From Desulfobacteraceae bacterium (lineage in GTDB: Bacteria; Desulfobacterota; DSM-4660; Desulfatiglandales; B25-G16): a DNA stretch of 8,816 nt. The stretch lies in NCBI GenBank assembly GCA_030669265.1, contig DAOVDY010000016.1:1-8816 (forward strand), given 5' to 3'. The notes under the pieces are model-generated. The model searched no databases, had not been told where the DNA came from, and saw only the letters and a program-made list of their open reading frames with translations. This document shows, piece after piece, positions 1-5,755 of this stretch (position 1 is its first letter; every line of letters starts with the position of its first letter). The position numbers and the translations under genes are program-made.

Positions 1-39
1 GAGCTGGCCGAGGCTGTCATGCCCAAACCTAAAGAATAA
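1..39 (+). CDS. 3' end of an unidentified gene
   Basis: Frame 1 is open from the window edge to a TAA at 37-39 and encodes the last twelve residues, ELAEAVMPKPKE. It is treated as a real gene end because a strong intrinsic terminator lies about 30 bp downstream and the frame runs in the same direction. Twelve residues are too few to name the product. The following crotonase gene makes an acyl-CoA metabolism gene plausible, but that is only a guess from position. Confidence 0.55.
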   Translation, partial: ELAEAVMPKPKE

Positions 40-70
40 GTTAAAAAATAAACAATAGAAGTAATAAAAG

Positions 71-103
71 AAAAAATCCAGAAGGCGACTTCTGGATTTT
101 TTC
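71..103 (+). terminator. Rho-independent terminator after the upstream gene
   Basis: A perfect 14-bp stem (71-84 with 89-102) closes a GCGA tetraloop of the GNRA class. The 5' arm starts with six A and the 3' arm ends in six T, so the hairpin has a U-tract when read on the + strand. The A/T symmetry means it could also work on the other strand, but no - strand gene ends here. It separates the gene ending at 39 from the crotonase gene. Confidence 0.9.
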
Positions 104-112
104 TATTTTAAT

Positions 113-138
113 AGAGAGTTGATCTCTCTTTTTATTTT
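113..138 (+). terminator. Possible second, weaker hairpin with T-rich tail
   Basis: AGAGAG (113-118) pairs with CTCTCT (124-129) around a five-base loop, followed by TTTTATTTT at 130-138. This could be a backup terminator behind the strong one at 71-103. The same bases hold a promoter-like -35 element, so the hairpin may be incidental. Confidence 0.35.
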
Positions 139-147
139 AGCTATAAG
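119..147 (+). promoter_or_regulatory. Candidate sigma-70 promoter of the crotonase gene
   Basis: TTGATC (119-124) and TATAAG (142-147) are separated by exactly 17 bp and match the consensus at 4/6 and 5/6 positions. Transcription would start near 154 and give a leader of roughly 37 nt with a good Shine-Dalgarno site. The position after the terminator at 71-103 and before the gene at 191 fits an independent transcription unit. This is read by eye only. Confidence 0.5.
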
Positions 148-190
148 GATAATTATATTTATCGATATTTAATTTAGAAGGGAGAAAATA

Positions 191-952
191 ATGAAACATA
201 TTGAGGTACAAATTGAGGAGGGACTTGGCACTATTACCTTAAACAGGCCTCCTGTGAATGTTCTTAATATTGAAATGATGAATGAAATAAATGAGACACT
301 TAAAGATTGGACAGAAAAAAGGGATCTCAAGGTAGTTCTTTTTAATGCAAATGGCAAGTGCTTCTCAGCTGGTGTGGATGTGGCAGAACATATAGGTGAT
401 CTGGTACCAAAGATGATCGAGAGTTTTCATGGTATGTTTCGACTGATGGATCAATTAGGTGCGGTTACTGTAGCTTCTGTCTACGGGTCTTGTTTAGGTG
501 GGGGGTGTGAGCTGGCGGTTTTTTGCGATTTGGTAATTGCAGATGATACAGCAAAATTTGGACAGCCTGAGATCCAAGTGGGAGTGCTTCCCCCGATTGC
601 TGCCCAGATAATGCCAAGGATTATTGGAAGAAAAGCTGCTATGGATTTGATTCTTTCAGGTCGGATTGTCTCTGCACAGGAGTCAATGGGTATGGGACTC
701 ATAAACAAGGTAGTTGCAAAAGGTGATTTATCTCGGGAAACGGATGAATTCATAGAGCCTTATCTATCTCTGAGTGCTGAGGTTATAAGCATTACAAAAA
801 AGACTATAAAAGCTGGTCTGAGAGATGACTTTGAACCTTCATTAAAGGTTATTGAAGAAATATATTTTAATGAATTGATGAGGACAACTGATGCCCAGGA
901 AGGATTAAAGGCATTTCTAGAGAAGAGGACTCCTGAGTGGAAGAACTGTTGA
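191..952 (+). CDS. Crotonase-family enoyl/dienoyl-CoA hydratase, BamR/Dch-like
   Basis: This 253-residue protein belongs to the enoyl-CoA hydratase/isomerase (crotonase) superfamily and is full length for it. FSAGVD at 58-63 and the LGGGCE loop at 102-107 form the expected oxyanion hole. E107 and, in GQPE, E127 match the two catalytic glutamates of true hydratases, so it should hydrate a CoA-bound double bond in the cytoplasm. After E127 the usual PGAGGTQR stretch is replaced by IQVGVLPPIAA. From memory this is typical of cyclohexa-1,5-diene-1-carbonyl-CoA hydratases (Dch/BamR) of anaerobic benzoyl-CoA degradation. The C-terminal half (DAQEGLKAFLEKRTPEWKN) also fits that group. The start is firm: AAGGGAG at 178-184 lies 6 nt before ATG. 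No other aromatic-degradation gene is visible here, so the substrate stays uncertain. A general short-chain enoyl-CoA hydratase is the alternative. Confidence 0.88.
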   Translation: MKHIEVQIEEGLGTITLNRPPVNVLNIEMMNEINETLKDWTEKRDLKVVLFNANGKCFSAGVDVAEHIGDLVPKMIESFHGMFRLMDQLGAVTVASVYGSCLGGGCELAVFCDLVIADDTAKFGQPEIQVGVLPPIAAQIMPRIIGRKAAMDLILSGRIVSAQESMGMGLINKVVAKGDLSRETDEFIEPYLSLSAEVISITKKTIKAGLRDDFEPSLKVIEEIYFNELMRTTDAQEGLKAFLEKRTPEWKNC

Positions 953-969
953 GTGCTAGAGACTCGAAA

Positions 970-1071
970 CCCTGGCCCAGACCTGGCATGCAAGGATTAG
1001 TTATAGACTCCAAGCTCCAAAAATATTTCCGAAACAGGATCATTTTCCTGTGACGTCGCGCCAGGGCGGGC
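970..1071 (+). repeat. Dispersed element, copy A (102 bp)
   Basis: This spacer segment begins CCCTGGCCCAGACCT (970-984) and ends GTCGCGCCAGGGCGGGC (1055-1071). The reverse complement of 6871-6973 begins and ends with nearly the same bases: 14/15 match at one end and 16/17 at the other. Total length is also the same within one base, while the interior has diverged. The outer bases CCCTGGC (970-976) and GCCAGGG (1060-1066) form a short terminal inverted repeat. GAAAC occurs immediately outside both ends (966-970, sharing one base, and 1074-1078), which may be chance. It contains no open frame and looks like a small non-coding, REP- or MITE-like repeat. Confidence 0.6.
1034..1051. repeat. Small inverted repeat inside element A
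   Basis: ACAGGA (1034-1039) and TCCTGT (1046-1051) form a perfect 6-bp stem with a six-base loop. No T-run follows, so it is not a convincing terminator for the crotonase gene. It is probably part of the folded structure of the surrounding repeat. Confidence 0.4.
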
Positions 1072-1085
1072 TTGAAACTTGTAAT

Positions 1086-1099
1086 CCCGATTTATCGGG
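1086..1099. repeat. CCCGA-TTTA-TCGGG palindrome upstream of rlpA
   Basis: CCCGA (1086-1090) pairs with TCGGG (1095-1099) around TTTA, about 20 bp before the rlpA start. It resembles the core of the larger GC-rich palindrome at 3334-3367 and sits in an AT-rich background. It might affect rlpA expression from the mRNA leader, but nothing in the sequence proves that. Confidence 0.4.
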
Positions 1100-1120
1100 G
1101 TATCAAGTATCCAGTGAATT

Positions 1121-1897
1121 ATGAAAAGATTTATTTCTTTACTTCTCATTATAGGTATTTTTGGCTGTGCTGGTGGTAAAAAAGAGATAAGGGTTAGCAG
1201 TTATAAAAAACCGGCTATAGTATTGCCAAAAACAGTGGATGGCCGTGTACCCAAATCATATTCGGTAAACGGGGTAACATATTATCCTCTTTTAAGTGGA
1301 GAAGGATTTGTTCAGGAAGGCATGGCTTCATGGTATGGGAAGGATTTCCATGGAAAGAAAACTTCCAATAGAGAGACGTATAATATGTATGATAAGACTG
1401 CTGCCCATAAAACATTACCATTTGGAACGTATGTAAGGGTAGAAAATCTGTCAAATCAAAGAGAGGTTATCGTGAGGATTAACGATAGAGGCCCTTTTGC
1501 TAAAGGGAGGATTGTTGATCTATCGTATGGTGCTGGTAGACAGATAGGATTGGTTGGCCCTGGAGTAGCAAGGGTACGCCTGGTTGCCTTATCAAGGAAG
1601 ATTGGCCGGATTAAATCAGGTAATGACTATATGCCACTCGTAGAGGCAGCGGATTTTAGGAAAGGAAAATTTACTATACAGGTTGGCGCCTTTGAAAATA
1701 AGGATAATGCACAAAGCTTAGTAGAGCGCCTCAGAGTTATCTTTAGTCATGTTACTATAACAACATATGTGTCGCCTCAAGAAAAAACTCTTTACAGGGT
1801 TAGGGTATCCCTTTCTAACGATTTAACCGGGGCCAATAAAATGGTAGATAAATTGAAATATCTTGGATTTTCAGAGACTTTTATCGTAGCGCTTTAG
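1121..1897 (+). CDS. rlpA: RlpA-type septal lytic transglycosylase lipoprotein with SPOR domain
   Basis: The protein has 258 residues. Residues 1-16 form a lipoprotein signal (MKRF, a hydrophobic core, then IFGC), so C16 would be lipidated and the protein anchored in the envelope. A linker leads to the double-psi beta-barrel at about 64-155, with GMASWYG (67-73) and NDRGPF (121-126). E85 and D122 are spaced exactly like the catalytic E120/D157 pair of Pseudomonas RlpA, so lytic transglycosylase activity is expected. A C-terminal SPOR domain (about 182-258, FTIQVGAF) would bind denuded septal glycan. Together these indicate a role in daughter-cell separation. The ATG at 1121 gives a complete signal peptide, though no good Shine-Dalgarno site precedes it. 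Its stop codon overlaps that of the convergent IHF/HU gene. Confidence 0.93.
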   Translation: MKRFISLLLIIGIFGCAGGKKEIRVSSYKKPAIVLPKTVDGRVPKSYSVNGVTYYPLLSGEGFVQEGMASWYGKDFHGKKTSNRETYNMYDKTAAHKTLPFGTYVRVENLSNQREVIVRINDRGPFAKGRIVDLSYGAGRQIGLVGPGVARVRLVALSRKIGRIKSGNDYMPLVEAADFRKGKFTIQVGAFENKDNAQSLVERLRVIFSHVTITTYVSPQEKTLYRVRVSLSNDLTGANKMVDKLKYLGFSETFIVAL

Positions 1898-2181
1898 CCC
1901 TTATGATTGATTTTTTTCCGGAGAACACCAGAGGTTCGAAACACAACAACTTTTCTTGCCCTTAGCCTCAGGTCTTCTTTGGTTTGAGGATTTCTTCCTT
2001 TTCGAGCCGCTTTATCTTTGACAATGAATTTCCCAAAGCCGCTTATGAGGAGATTTTCTTTTTTTGCAAGTGTTTGCTTGATTATTTCTAACAAACTTTC
2101 TACAACCCTTCTTGATTGGTTTTTGCCTAGACCCACCTGATTGTAAATATTATCTATGATTTTTTCTTTGGTTAAGGTCAT
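1894..2181 (-). CDS. IHF/HU family DNA-binding protein, IHF-alpha-like
   Basis: This 95-residue protein is a complete bacterial type II DNA-binding protein that would bend DNA as a dimer. Visible family marks are the N-terminal helical pair, the ISGFGKF turn at 46-52, the DNA-intercalating arm tip GRNPQT at 62-67, and the basic C-terminal ARKVVVFR stretch. The sequence after the arm is closer to IHF alpha than to classical HU, but the two cannot be separated safely by eye. The frame is open upstream to 2229. The ATG at 2181 is preferred because AAGGAGG stands 8 nt before it and because MTLTKEKII aligns with family N-termini. It is the last gene on the - strand, and its stop codon overlaps that of rlpA (tail to tail). 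Confidence 0.92.
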   Translation of the reverse strand: MTLTKEKIIDNIYNQVGLGKNQSRRVVESLLEIIKQTLAKKENLLISGFGKFIVKDKAARKGRNPQTKEDLRLRARKVVVFRTSGVLRKKINHKG

Positions 2182-2189
2182 GCAATGTT

Positions 2190-2196
2190 CCTCCTT
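2190..2196 (-). promoter_or_regulatory. Shine-Dalgarno site that sets the IHF/HU start
   Basis: On the - strand AAGGAGG is followed by 8 nt and then ATG (2181-2179). It is a near-perfect ribosome binding site and rules against the 16-residue longer open frame that begins at 2229. Confidence 0.85.
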
Positions 2197-2225
2197 CATT
2201 TTCTGGTTTGTATTAATTTGTAACA

Positions 2226-2244
2226 CCACACCTTCTGGGTGTGG
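2226..2244 (-). terminator. Hairpin after coaD, possible weak terminator
   Basis: CCACACC (2226-2232) and GGTGTGG (2238-2244) form a perfect 7-bp stem with a five-base loop, 8 bp past the coaD stop. Read on the - strand it is followed by TGTTACAAATT rather than a U-run, so termination would be weak. It may attenuate read-through into the IHF/HU gene or protect the 3' end of the mRNA. Confidence 0.45.
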
Positions 2245-2252
2245 ATTCTTTA

Positions 2253-2738
2253 CTATTGGAAGCCAAACTTTTCTTTAAGTTTCTGACAGACAACGTCAGG
2301 AACAAGACCCCTAATAGCCCCCCCTAAGCTAGCTGCCTCTTTTATTATAGTAGAACTGGTATAGAGCCATTTGTAGTCAGTCATCATGAAAATTGTTTGT
2401 ATATTTTTATTTAACTTCCTGTTCATTAATGACATCTGAAATTCATACTCAAAGTCTGAGAGTGCTCTCATTCCTCTTAAAACTATATTGGTTTTTTTAC
2501 TGTCCACGTAGTCAACAAGCAAACCATTAAAGGAGTCGATATAAATCCTTTCATCGTTTTTAATTGATTTCTGTATAAGATCCATCCTCTCATCCAATGT
2601 AAAAAGAGTTTTTTTCATGGGGTTGGAGGCAACGGCAATGGTAATAGAATCAAACATGGTAAGAGCCCTTCTCACGATACTGAGATGACCGTTTGTTATA
2701 GGATCAAACGAGCCAGGATATATGGCCATTTTGCCCAT
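2253..2738 (-). CDS. coaD: Phosphopantetheine adenylyltransferase
   Basis: CoaD catalyses the penultimate step of coenzyme A synthesis: 4'-phosphopantetheine plus ATP gives dephospho-CoA and pyrophosphate. With the chosen start it has 161 residues, close to the E. coli enzyme (159). The nucleotidyltransferase motif YPGSFDPITNGH is at 7-18, including the (T/H)xGH signature TNGH. LRGMRALSDFEYE at 87-99 and YTSSTIIKE at 126-134 (ISSS-like loop) are the other family blocks. The open frame reaches 2753. The ATG at 2738 is favoured because GAGG lies 9 nt before it and because it starts one base after the rsmD stop (TAA-G-ATG), which suits coupled translation. A third ATG three codons further on is also possible. 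RsmD and CoaD are often neighbours in bacteria. Confidence 0.95.
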   Translation of the reverse strand: MGKMAIYPGSFDPITNGHLSIVRRALTMFDSITIAVASNPMKKTLFTLDERMDLIQKSIKNDERIYIDSFNGLLVDYVDSKKTNIVLRGMRALSDFEYEFQMSLMNRKLNKNIQTIFMMTDYKWLYTSSTIIKEAASLGGAIRGLVPDVVCQKLKEKFGFQ

Positions 2739-2739
2739 C

Positions 2740-3309
2740 TTAACTTTCCTCATGATTAGAGTAAAAACCTATTACTGTTGAGCCATACGATTTCGTTATT
2801 TTTAGCTGAAGGCTGTAAAGATTTATAGGAAATGGATCATTGGCATTTTTTGATGATTCAACAACTATCCTGCTGTCTTTCGCCAATAGTTTTATATCTA
2901 TTAATTTATGAATCGTGGGCCTAATGTATCCCTTTCCATAGGGAGGATCAATAAATACCAAATCGAATTGATCACACCCAAGATCCTGGATATGGGACAA
3001 ACCATTCGGCAATTTCTCTCTTATAATCGTTGAAAGCCCATCATAGCCGCATATAGTGAGGTTATTTTTTATTATAGCAACGGCCCTGTGTGAGTTATCT
3101 ACAAACACAGCGTTTTTGGCACCTCTACTGAGGGATTCTATCCCCAAGCTACCTGTGCCAGAAAATAGATCAAGTATTCTAAGATTAGTTAATGTCTGGC
3201 CTAATATGTCAAATATAGATCCCCTCACTATATCCGAGGTGGGCCGTATAGTAACCCCTTTGATTTTTGCTAGCCGACGGCCCCTGATCATGCCGCCAGT
3301 TATTCTCAT
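2740..3309 (-). CDS. rsmD: 16S rRNA (guanine966-N2)-methyltransferase
   Basis: RsmD methylates G966 of 16S rRNA using S-adenosylmethionine. The 189-residue protein has the usual length. It shows RITGG at 2-6 and RGR at 9-11, the conserved RPTSDIVRGSIFDIL block at 22-36, and the SAM-binding motif LDLFSGTGSLGIE at 46-58. The acidic residue D71 ends the next strand, and the catalytic DPPY of N2-guanine methyltransferases is at 121-124. All key positions are present, so activity is expected. The ATG at 3309 gives the family N-terminus, although no clear Shine-Dalgarno site precedes it. It overlaps or abuts coaD, and the two are probably co-transcribed. A 114-bp spacer containing a GC-rich palindrome separates it from pssA upstream. 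Confidence 0.95.
   Translation of the reverse strand: MRITGGMIRGRRLAKIKGVTIRPTSDIVRGSIFDILGQTLTNLRILDLFSGTGSLGIESLSRGAKNAVFVDNSHRAVAIIKNNLTICGYDGLSTIIREKLPNGLSHIQDLGCDQFDLVFIDPPYGKGYIRPTIHKLIDIKLLAKDSRIVVESSKNANDPFPINLYSLQLKITKSYGSTVIGFYSNHEES
2748..2751 (-). promoter_or_regulatory. Shine-Dalgarno site of coaD inside the end of rsmD
   Basis: GAGG on the - strand lies 9 nt before the ATG at 2738-2736 and overlaps the last codons of rsmD. This placement is typical of translationally coupled genes and supports the shorter CoaD start. Confidence 0.6.
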
Positions 3310-3333
3310 AATGTTTTAAAGTTATTAGTACTC

Positions 3334-3367
3334 GCCCGCCTCGTCCCGCAGATCGGGACGGGCAGGC
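3334..3367. repeat. GC-rich REP-like palindrome between pssA and rsmD
   Basis: CGTCCCG (3342-3348) pairs with CGGGACG (3354-3360) around CAGAT. The stem extends through GCC/GGC with one bulged T, then a second GCC/GGC after one mismatch, giving 13 pairs in all. The GC content stands out sharply from the AT-rich neighbours. No T-run follows on either strand, so it is not a standard intrinsic terminator. It looks like a dispersed palindromic repeat and could still act as an mRNA 3'-end stabiliser between pssA and rsmD. Confidence 0.65.
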
Positions 3368-3423
3368 CTAAAATAAGTGAAAGTAAGCCCGAGGGCAACA
3401 ATTTACTGACATTACCCAAATTT

Positions 3424-4230
3424 TCATAATTCATTTTTTATACTCTTTTCACTTTTCTCAAGAGAGCAATCAATCACAGACTGAGCTCTCTTTGTAGATC
3501 TACGAACTCGATGATAGAGTGTTATTGAAGGACCTGATATAATATACATAGTAGAGAAAAAGAACAACATTAAGGCTGGTTTGTAAGCCACAACAATAAA
3601 AAGAAGGATGGTGGCTACCAGAACATTAAAGGGTTTTTTCTTAAAAAGTTCGAGCTCTTTAAAACTGAGATAATCAATTGTGCTGACCATAAGAAATGAT
3701 AGGAGATAAATAGCGCTTATAATAATAATATGTTTGTTTTCGGCAAGGCCATCTAAGGAATTTATAAAAAGCACTAGGGTGGCAATAAAGATAGCTGCTC
3801 CAGGAATAGGTAATCCTTTGAAGTGATGAGATTCGAGATTGTTTTTTTGAATATTGAACCTGGCAAGTCTCAAGGCGCCACAGATAACATACAGAAACAC
3901 AGCCAGCCAACCAAATCTTCCAAATGATTGTAGTGACCACTCAAAGGCCAGTAATCCGGGAGCAACACCAAATGCAACCAGATCTGATAGAGAATCATAC
4001 TCGGTGCCAAATTGACTCGTTGTATTGGTAAAGCGAGCAATTTTTCCATCTAGTCCATCGAATATAAAAGAGATAAGAATAGCAATGGCTGCAGCATCAT
4101 ATCTGCCTTGGATAGCAGCAATAATGGCATAGAATCCGCTAAATAAGCTACAGGAGGTAAATAGGTTAGGAAGGATGTAAATTCCTTTTTTATTCCTCTT
4201 TTTTGATTTATTTTTTGTTTTCAGTCTCAC
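3424..4230 (-). CDS. pssA: CDP-diacylglycerol--serine O-phosphatidyltransferase (phosphatidylserine synthase)
   Basis: PssA transfers phosphatidyl from CDP-diacylglycerol to L-serine, making phosphatidylserine in the inner membrane. It is the integral-membrane (Bacillus-like) type, not the soluble E. coli type. Numbered from the TTG at 4233, the full CDP-alcohol phosphotransferase motif is intact: D59-G-L-D62-G63, A66-R67, G76, D80, D84. The rest is a series of hydrophobic segments with a Lys/Arg-rich N-terminus and a basic tail. GTG at 4230 is chosen because AGGA lies 7 nt before it; TTG at 4233 would leave only 4 nt. Either start overlaps the end of psd by over 20 bp, so the two genes are surely co-transcribed and probably translationally coupled. 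Psd uses the product of PssA directly. Confidence 0.94.
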   Translation of the reverse strand: MRLKTKNKSKKRNKKGIYILPNLFTSCSLFSGFYAIIAAIQGRYDAAAIAILISFIFDGLDGKIARFTNTTSQFGTEYDSLSDLVAFGVAPGLLAFEWSLQSFGRFGWLAVFLYVICGALRLARFNIQKNNLESHHFKGLPIPGAAIFIATLVLFINSLDGLAENKHIIIISAIYLLSFLMVSTIDYLSFKELELFKKKPFNVLVATILLFIVVAYKPALMLFFFSTMYIISGPSITLYHRVRRSTKRAQSVIDCSLEKSEKSIKNEL

Positions 4231-4885
4231 CAAGATATCCTATAATTGTTTTACCAGCCTTAACTTTTTCACCTTTTTTAACCTTGATTTCGCAATCAGT
4301 CGGAAGATAGACCTCAAGTCGTGAGCCGAACCTGATGAGGCCAAATCTTTGACCTGTTTCGACATAATCTCCCTTTTTCACCCAACAGGCGATCCTTCTG
4401 GCAATGAGACCAGCGATCTGAACAAAGATAATCTTTTTATTATTATCTGTTTCTAAAGTGACAATATTATGTTCATTATAGATAGATGCTTTATCTCTGT
4501 TAGCTGAAAAGAATTTTCCGGGGTGGTAGGATAATCGAGCGATTTTGCCCTTAATGGGGACCCTGTTAATATGGGCGTTAAAGATAGACATGAATATACT
4601 TATCTTTATTGCCTTATCTTTCAGTCGTAAGTCTCCATTATGCAGATTCTCTATTGATAGTACCGTTCCGTCTGCTGGTGTAAAAACTGCCCTTTCGTCA
4701 TTTACATGTATTCTCTCAGGATCTCGAAAGAAGTAGATAGTGAATAAGGTTAATACTGCCAGAGGAATAGCTAAAAATTGCCAATTAAGAATGAAAAATA
4801 TAGATGTCAACACTATTCCAATAAGTATAAAGGGAATTCCTTCCCAGGCAACTGGCAGCTTATTGTTTATTTTTCTGTATCTCAA
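4208..4885 (-). CDS. psd: Phosphatidylserine decarboxylase proenzyme, short form
   Basis: Psd converts phosphatidylserine to phosphatidylethanolamine at the inner membrane. The 225-residue protein is the short form, common with a PssA partner. Two hydrophobic stretches at about 17-33 and 36-53 anchor it. TPADGTV at 69-75 (D72), FNAHINRVP at 102-110 (H105) and YHPGKFF at 120-126 are family blocks. RFGSR at 185-189 is the self-cleavage site: cutting between G187 and S188 would leave a pyruvoyl group on the small C-terminal chain. The start is TTG at 4885, with AGGA 9 nt upstream, and MRYRKINNKLPVAWEG is a plausible N-terminus. Its 3' end overlaps pssA. It is the first gene after a 170-bp spacer, so a promoter probably lies just upstream. 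Confidence 0.94.
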   Translation of the reverse strand: MRYRKINNKLPVAWEGIPFILIGIVLTSIFFILNWQFLAIPLAVLTLFTIYFFRDPERIHVNDERAVFTPADGTVLSIENLHNGDLRLKDKAIKISIFMSIFNAHINRVPIKGKIARLSYHPGKFFSANRDKASIYNEHNIVTLETDNNKKIIFVQIAGLIARRIACWVKKGDYVETGQRFGLIRFGSRLEVYLPTDCEIKVKKGEKVKAGKTIIGYLGETENKK

Positions 4886-4894
4886 TTATCAGAT

Positions 4895-4898
4895 TCCT
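4895..4898 (-). promoter_or_regulatory. Shine-Dalgarno site of psd
   Basis: AGGA on the - strand is 9 nt before the TTG at 4885-4883. It is the main support for this non-ATG start. Confidence 0.55.
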
Positions 4899-4927
4899 GT
4901 AAAATTACGTACTCCCTTTGATTTTAG

Positions 4928-4956
4928 GATTTAGTATAAATTTAAGTATTTGTCAA
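4928..4956 (-). promoter_or_regulatory. Candidate promoter of psd-pssA
   Basis: On the - strand a perfect TTGACA (4956-4951) is followed after 17 bp by TAAATC (4933-4928), only 3/6 to the -10 consensus. A better TATACT (4938-4933) stands just 12 bp from the -35 element, which is too close. The perfect -35 and its place in the spacer before psd make promoter activity plausible, but the -10 assignment is unsure. Confidence 0.35.
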
Positions 4957-5055
4957 TATTACATTTATTAGATTTTAACATATTGCATTTAAGAAGTAAC
5001 GAAAGTTAATAAGCGAGCAAAGATATTGATTCAAATAAATGTATACCTTTTGTCT

Positions 5056-5745
5056 TTAGCTCACTTTCTCTGATAGGCGAATATCTGCCTCTCTGAGATA
5101 GATGGGAACAAGTTCGTCTAAATTGTCTGAGCCCCTTTTTTTAAGCTCTTTTAATCCCAGAATACCTAAAGATGAGGCCTTAAGGTTCCACAAATTTGCA
5201 GGTGCTAATATCTTTTTTTCCCCAAATTGTTGTTTTAAGGTTGGCCCTTGGTTATTAAAATCATTGCCGATAAAAATTGTTTCCTTTTCAATTATGGAAC
5301 CAAGGTCATTAATTTTTAGACATGTATCTTCTTTGCACCTCAACAAATGGCCATTCGCACTCCACCTAAACAGGGCAGTAAATACCTCTCCTTTGCGTGA
5401 AGTTACAAGAGGGCAGATATCTTCACTTAAATAAGGAAGTTGGCTCGCCATGGCTGCTAAGGTGGGAACGCCAATTATTGGTATGTCAAGGCATTGAGAA
5501 AGTCCTTTTACAACGGACAGGCCTATTCTAATTCCGGTAAAGCTCCCGGGCCCCAACGCAACGATTAATCCCTCGATGTTGTGAGGCTCAAGGCCAACTT
5601 TAACAAGCAGGTCATCAATGGAGGGCATGAGATTGCTAAAATGACTTGGACCCGAAGGGAGGGTGTATTCACCTAAAACAATTTCATCCTTCATTACTGC
5701 TACACTATACTGTTTGGTTGAGGTATTTATTGAAAGTAGATTCAA
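5056..5745 (-). CDS. tsaB: tRNA threonylcarbamoyladenosine (t6A) biosynthesis protein TsaB
   Basis: TsaB is the partner of TsaD in the cytoplasmic complex that puts the t6A modification on A37 of ANN-decoding tRNAs. It is an ASKHA-fold protein without its own catalysis. At 229 residues it has the usual bacterial length. The N-terminal strand LLSINTSTKQYSVAV (3-17) and the hallmark GPGSFTGIRIG (65-75) are clear, followed by KGLSQCLDIPIIGVPTL. The C-terminal PIYLREADI is also typical. The start is TTG at 5745, which places the protein exactly at the family N-terminus and 10 nt after the rseP stop. No good Shine-Dalgarno site is visible, so translation may depend on coupling to rseP. A 170-bp spacer follows before psd. 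Confidence 0.94.
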   Translation of the reverse strand: MNLLSINTSTKQYSVAVMKDEIVLGEYTLPSGPSHFSNLMPSIDDLLVKVGLEPHNIEGLIVALGPGSFTGIRIGLSVVKGLSQCLDIPIIGVPTLAAMASQLPYLSEDICPLVTSRKGEVFTALFRWSANGHLLRCKEDTCLKINDLGSIIEKETIFIGNDFNNQGPTLKQQFGEKKILAPANLWNLKASSLGILGLKELKKRGSDNLDELVPIYLREADIRLSEKVS

Positions 5746-5755
5746 AATTTTACAT

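Noticed and set aside
1079..1106. Promoter-like TTGTAA / TATCAA pair (16-bp spacing) before rlpA
   Set aside because: Only weakly matched. Transcription would start within about 10 nt of the ATG, and the pair spans a palindrome.
953..1120. tRNA or riboswitch before rlpA
   Set aside because: The spacer contains short hairpins but no cloverleaf, T-loop motif or known riboswitch core. Its structure is better explained by the repeat shared with 6871-6973.
4978..5055. Terminator or small RNA in the tsaB-psd spacer
   Set aside because: The sequence is AT-rich, but I found no stem with adequate pairing followed by a T-run and no conserved RNA motif.
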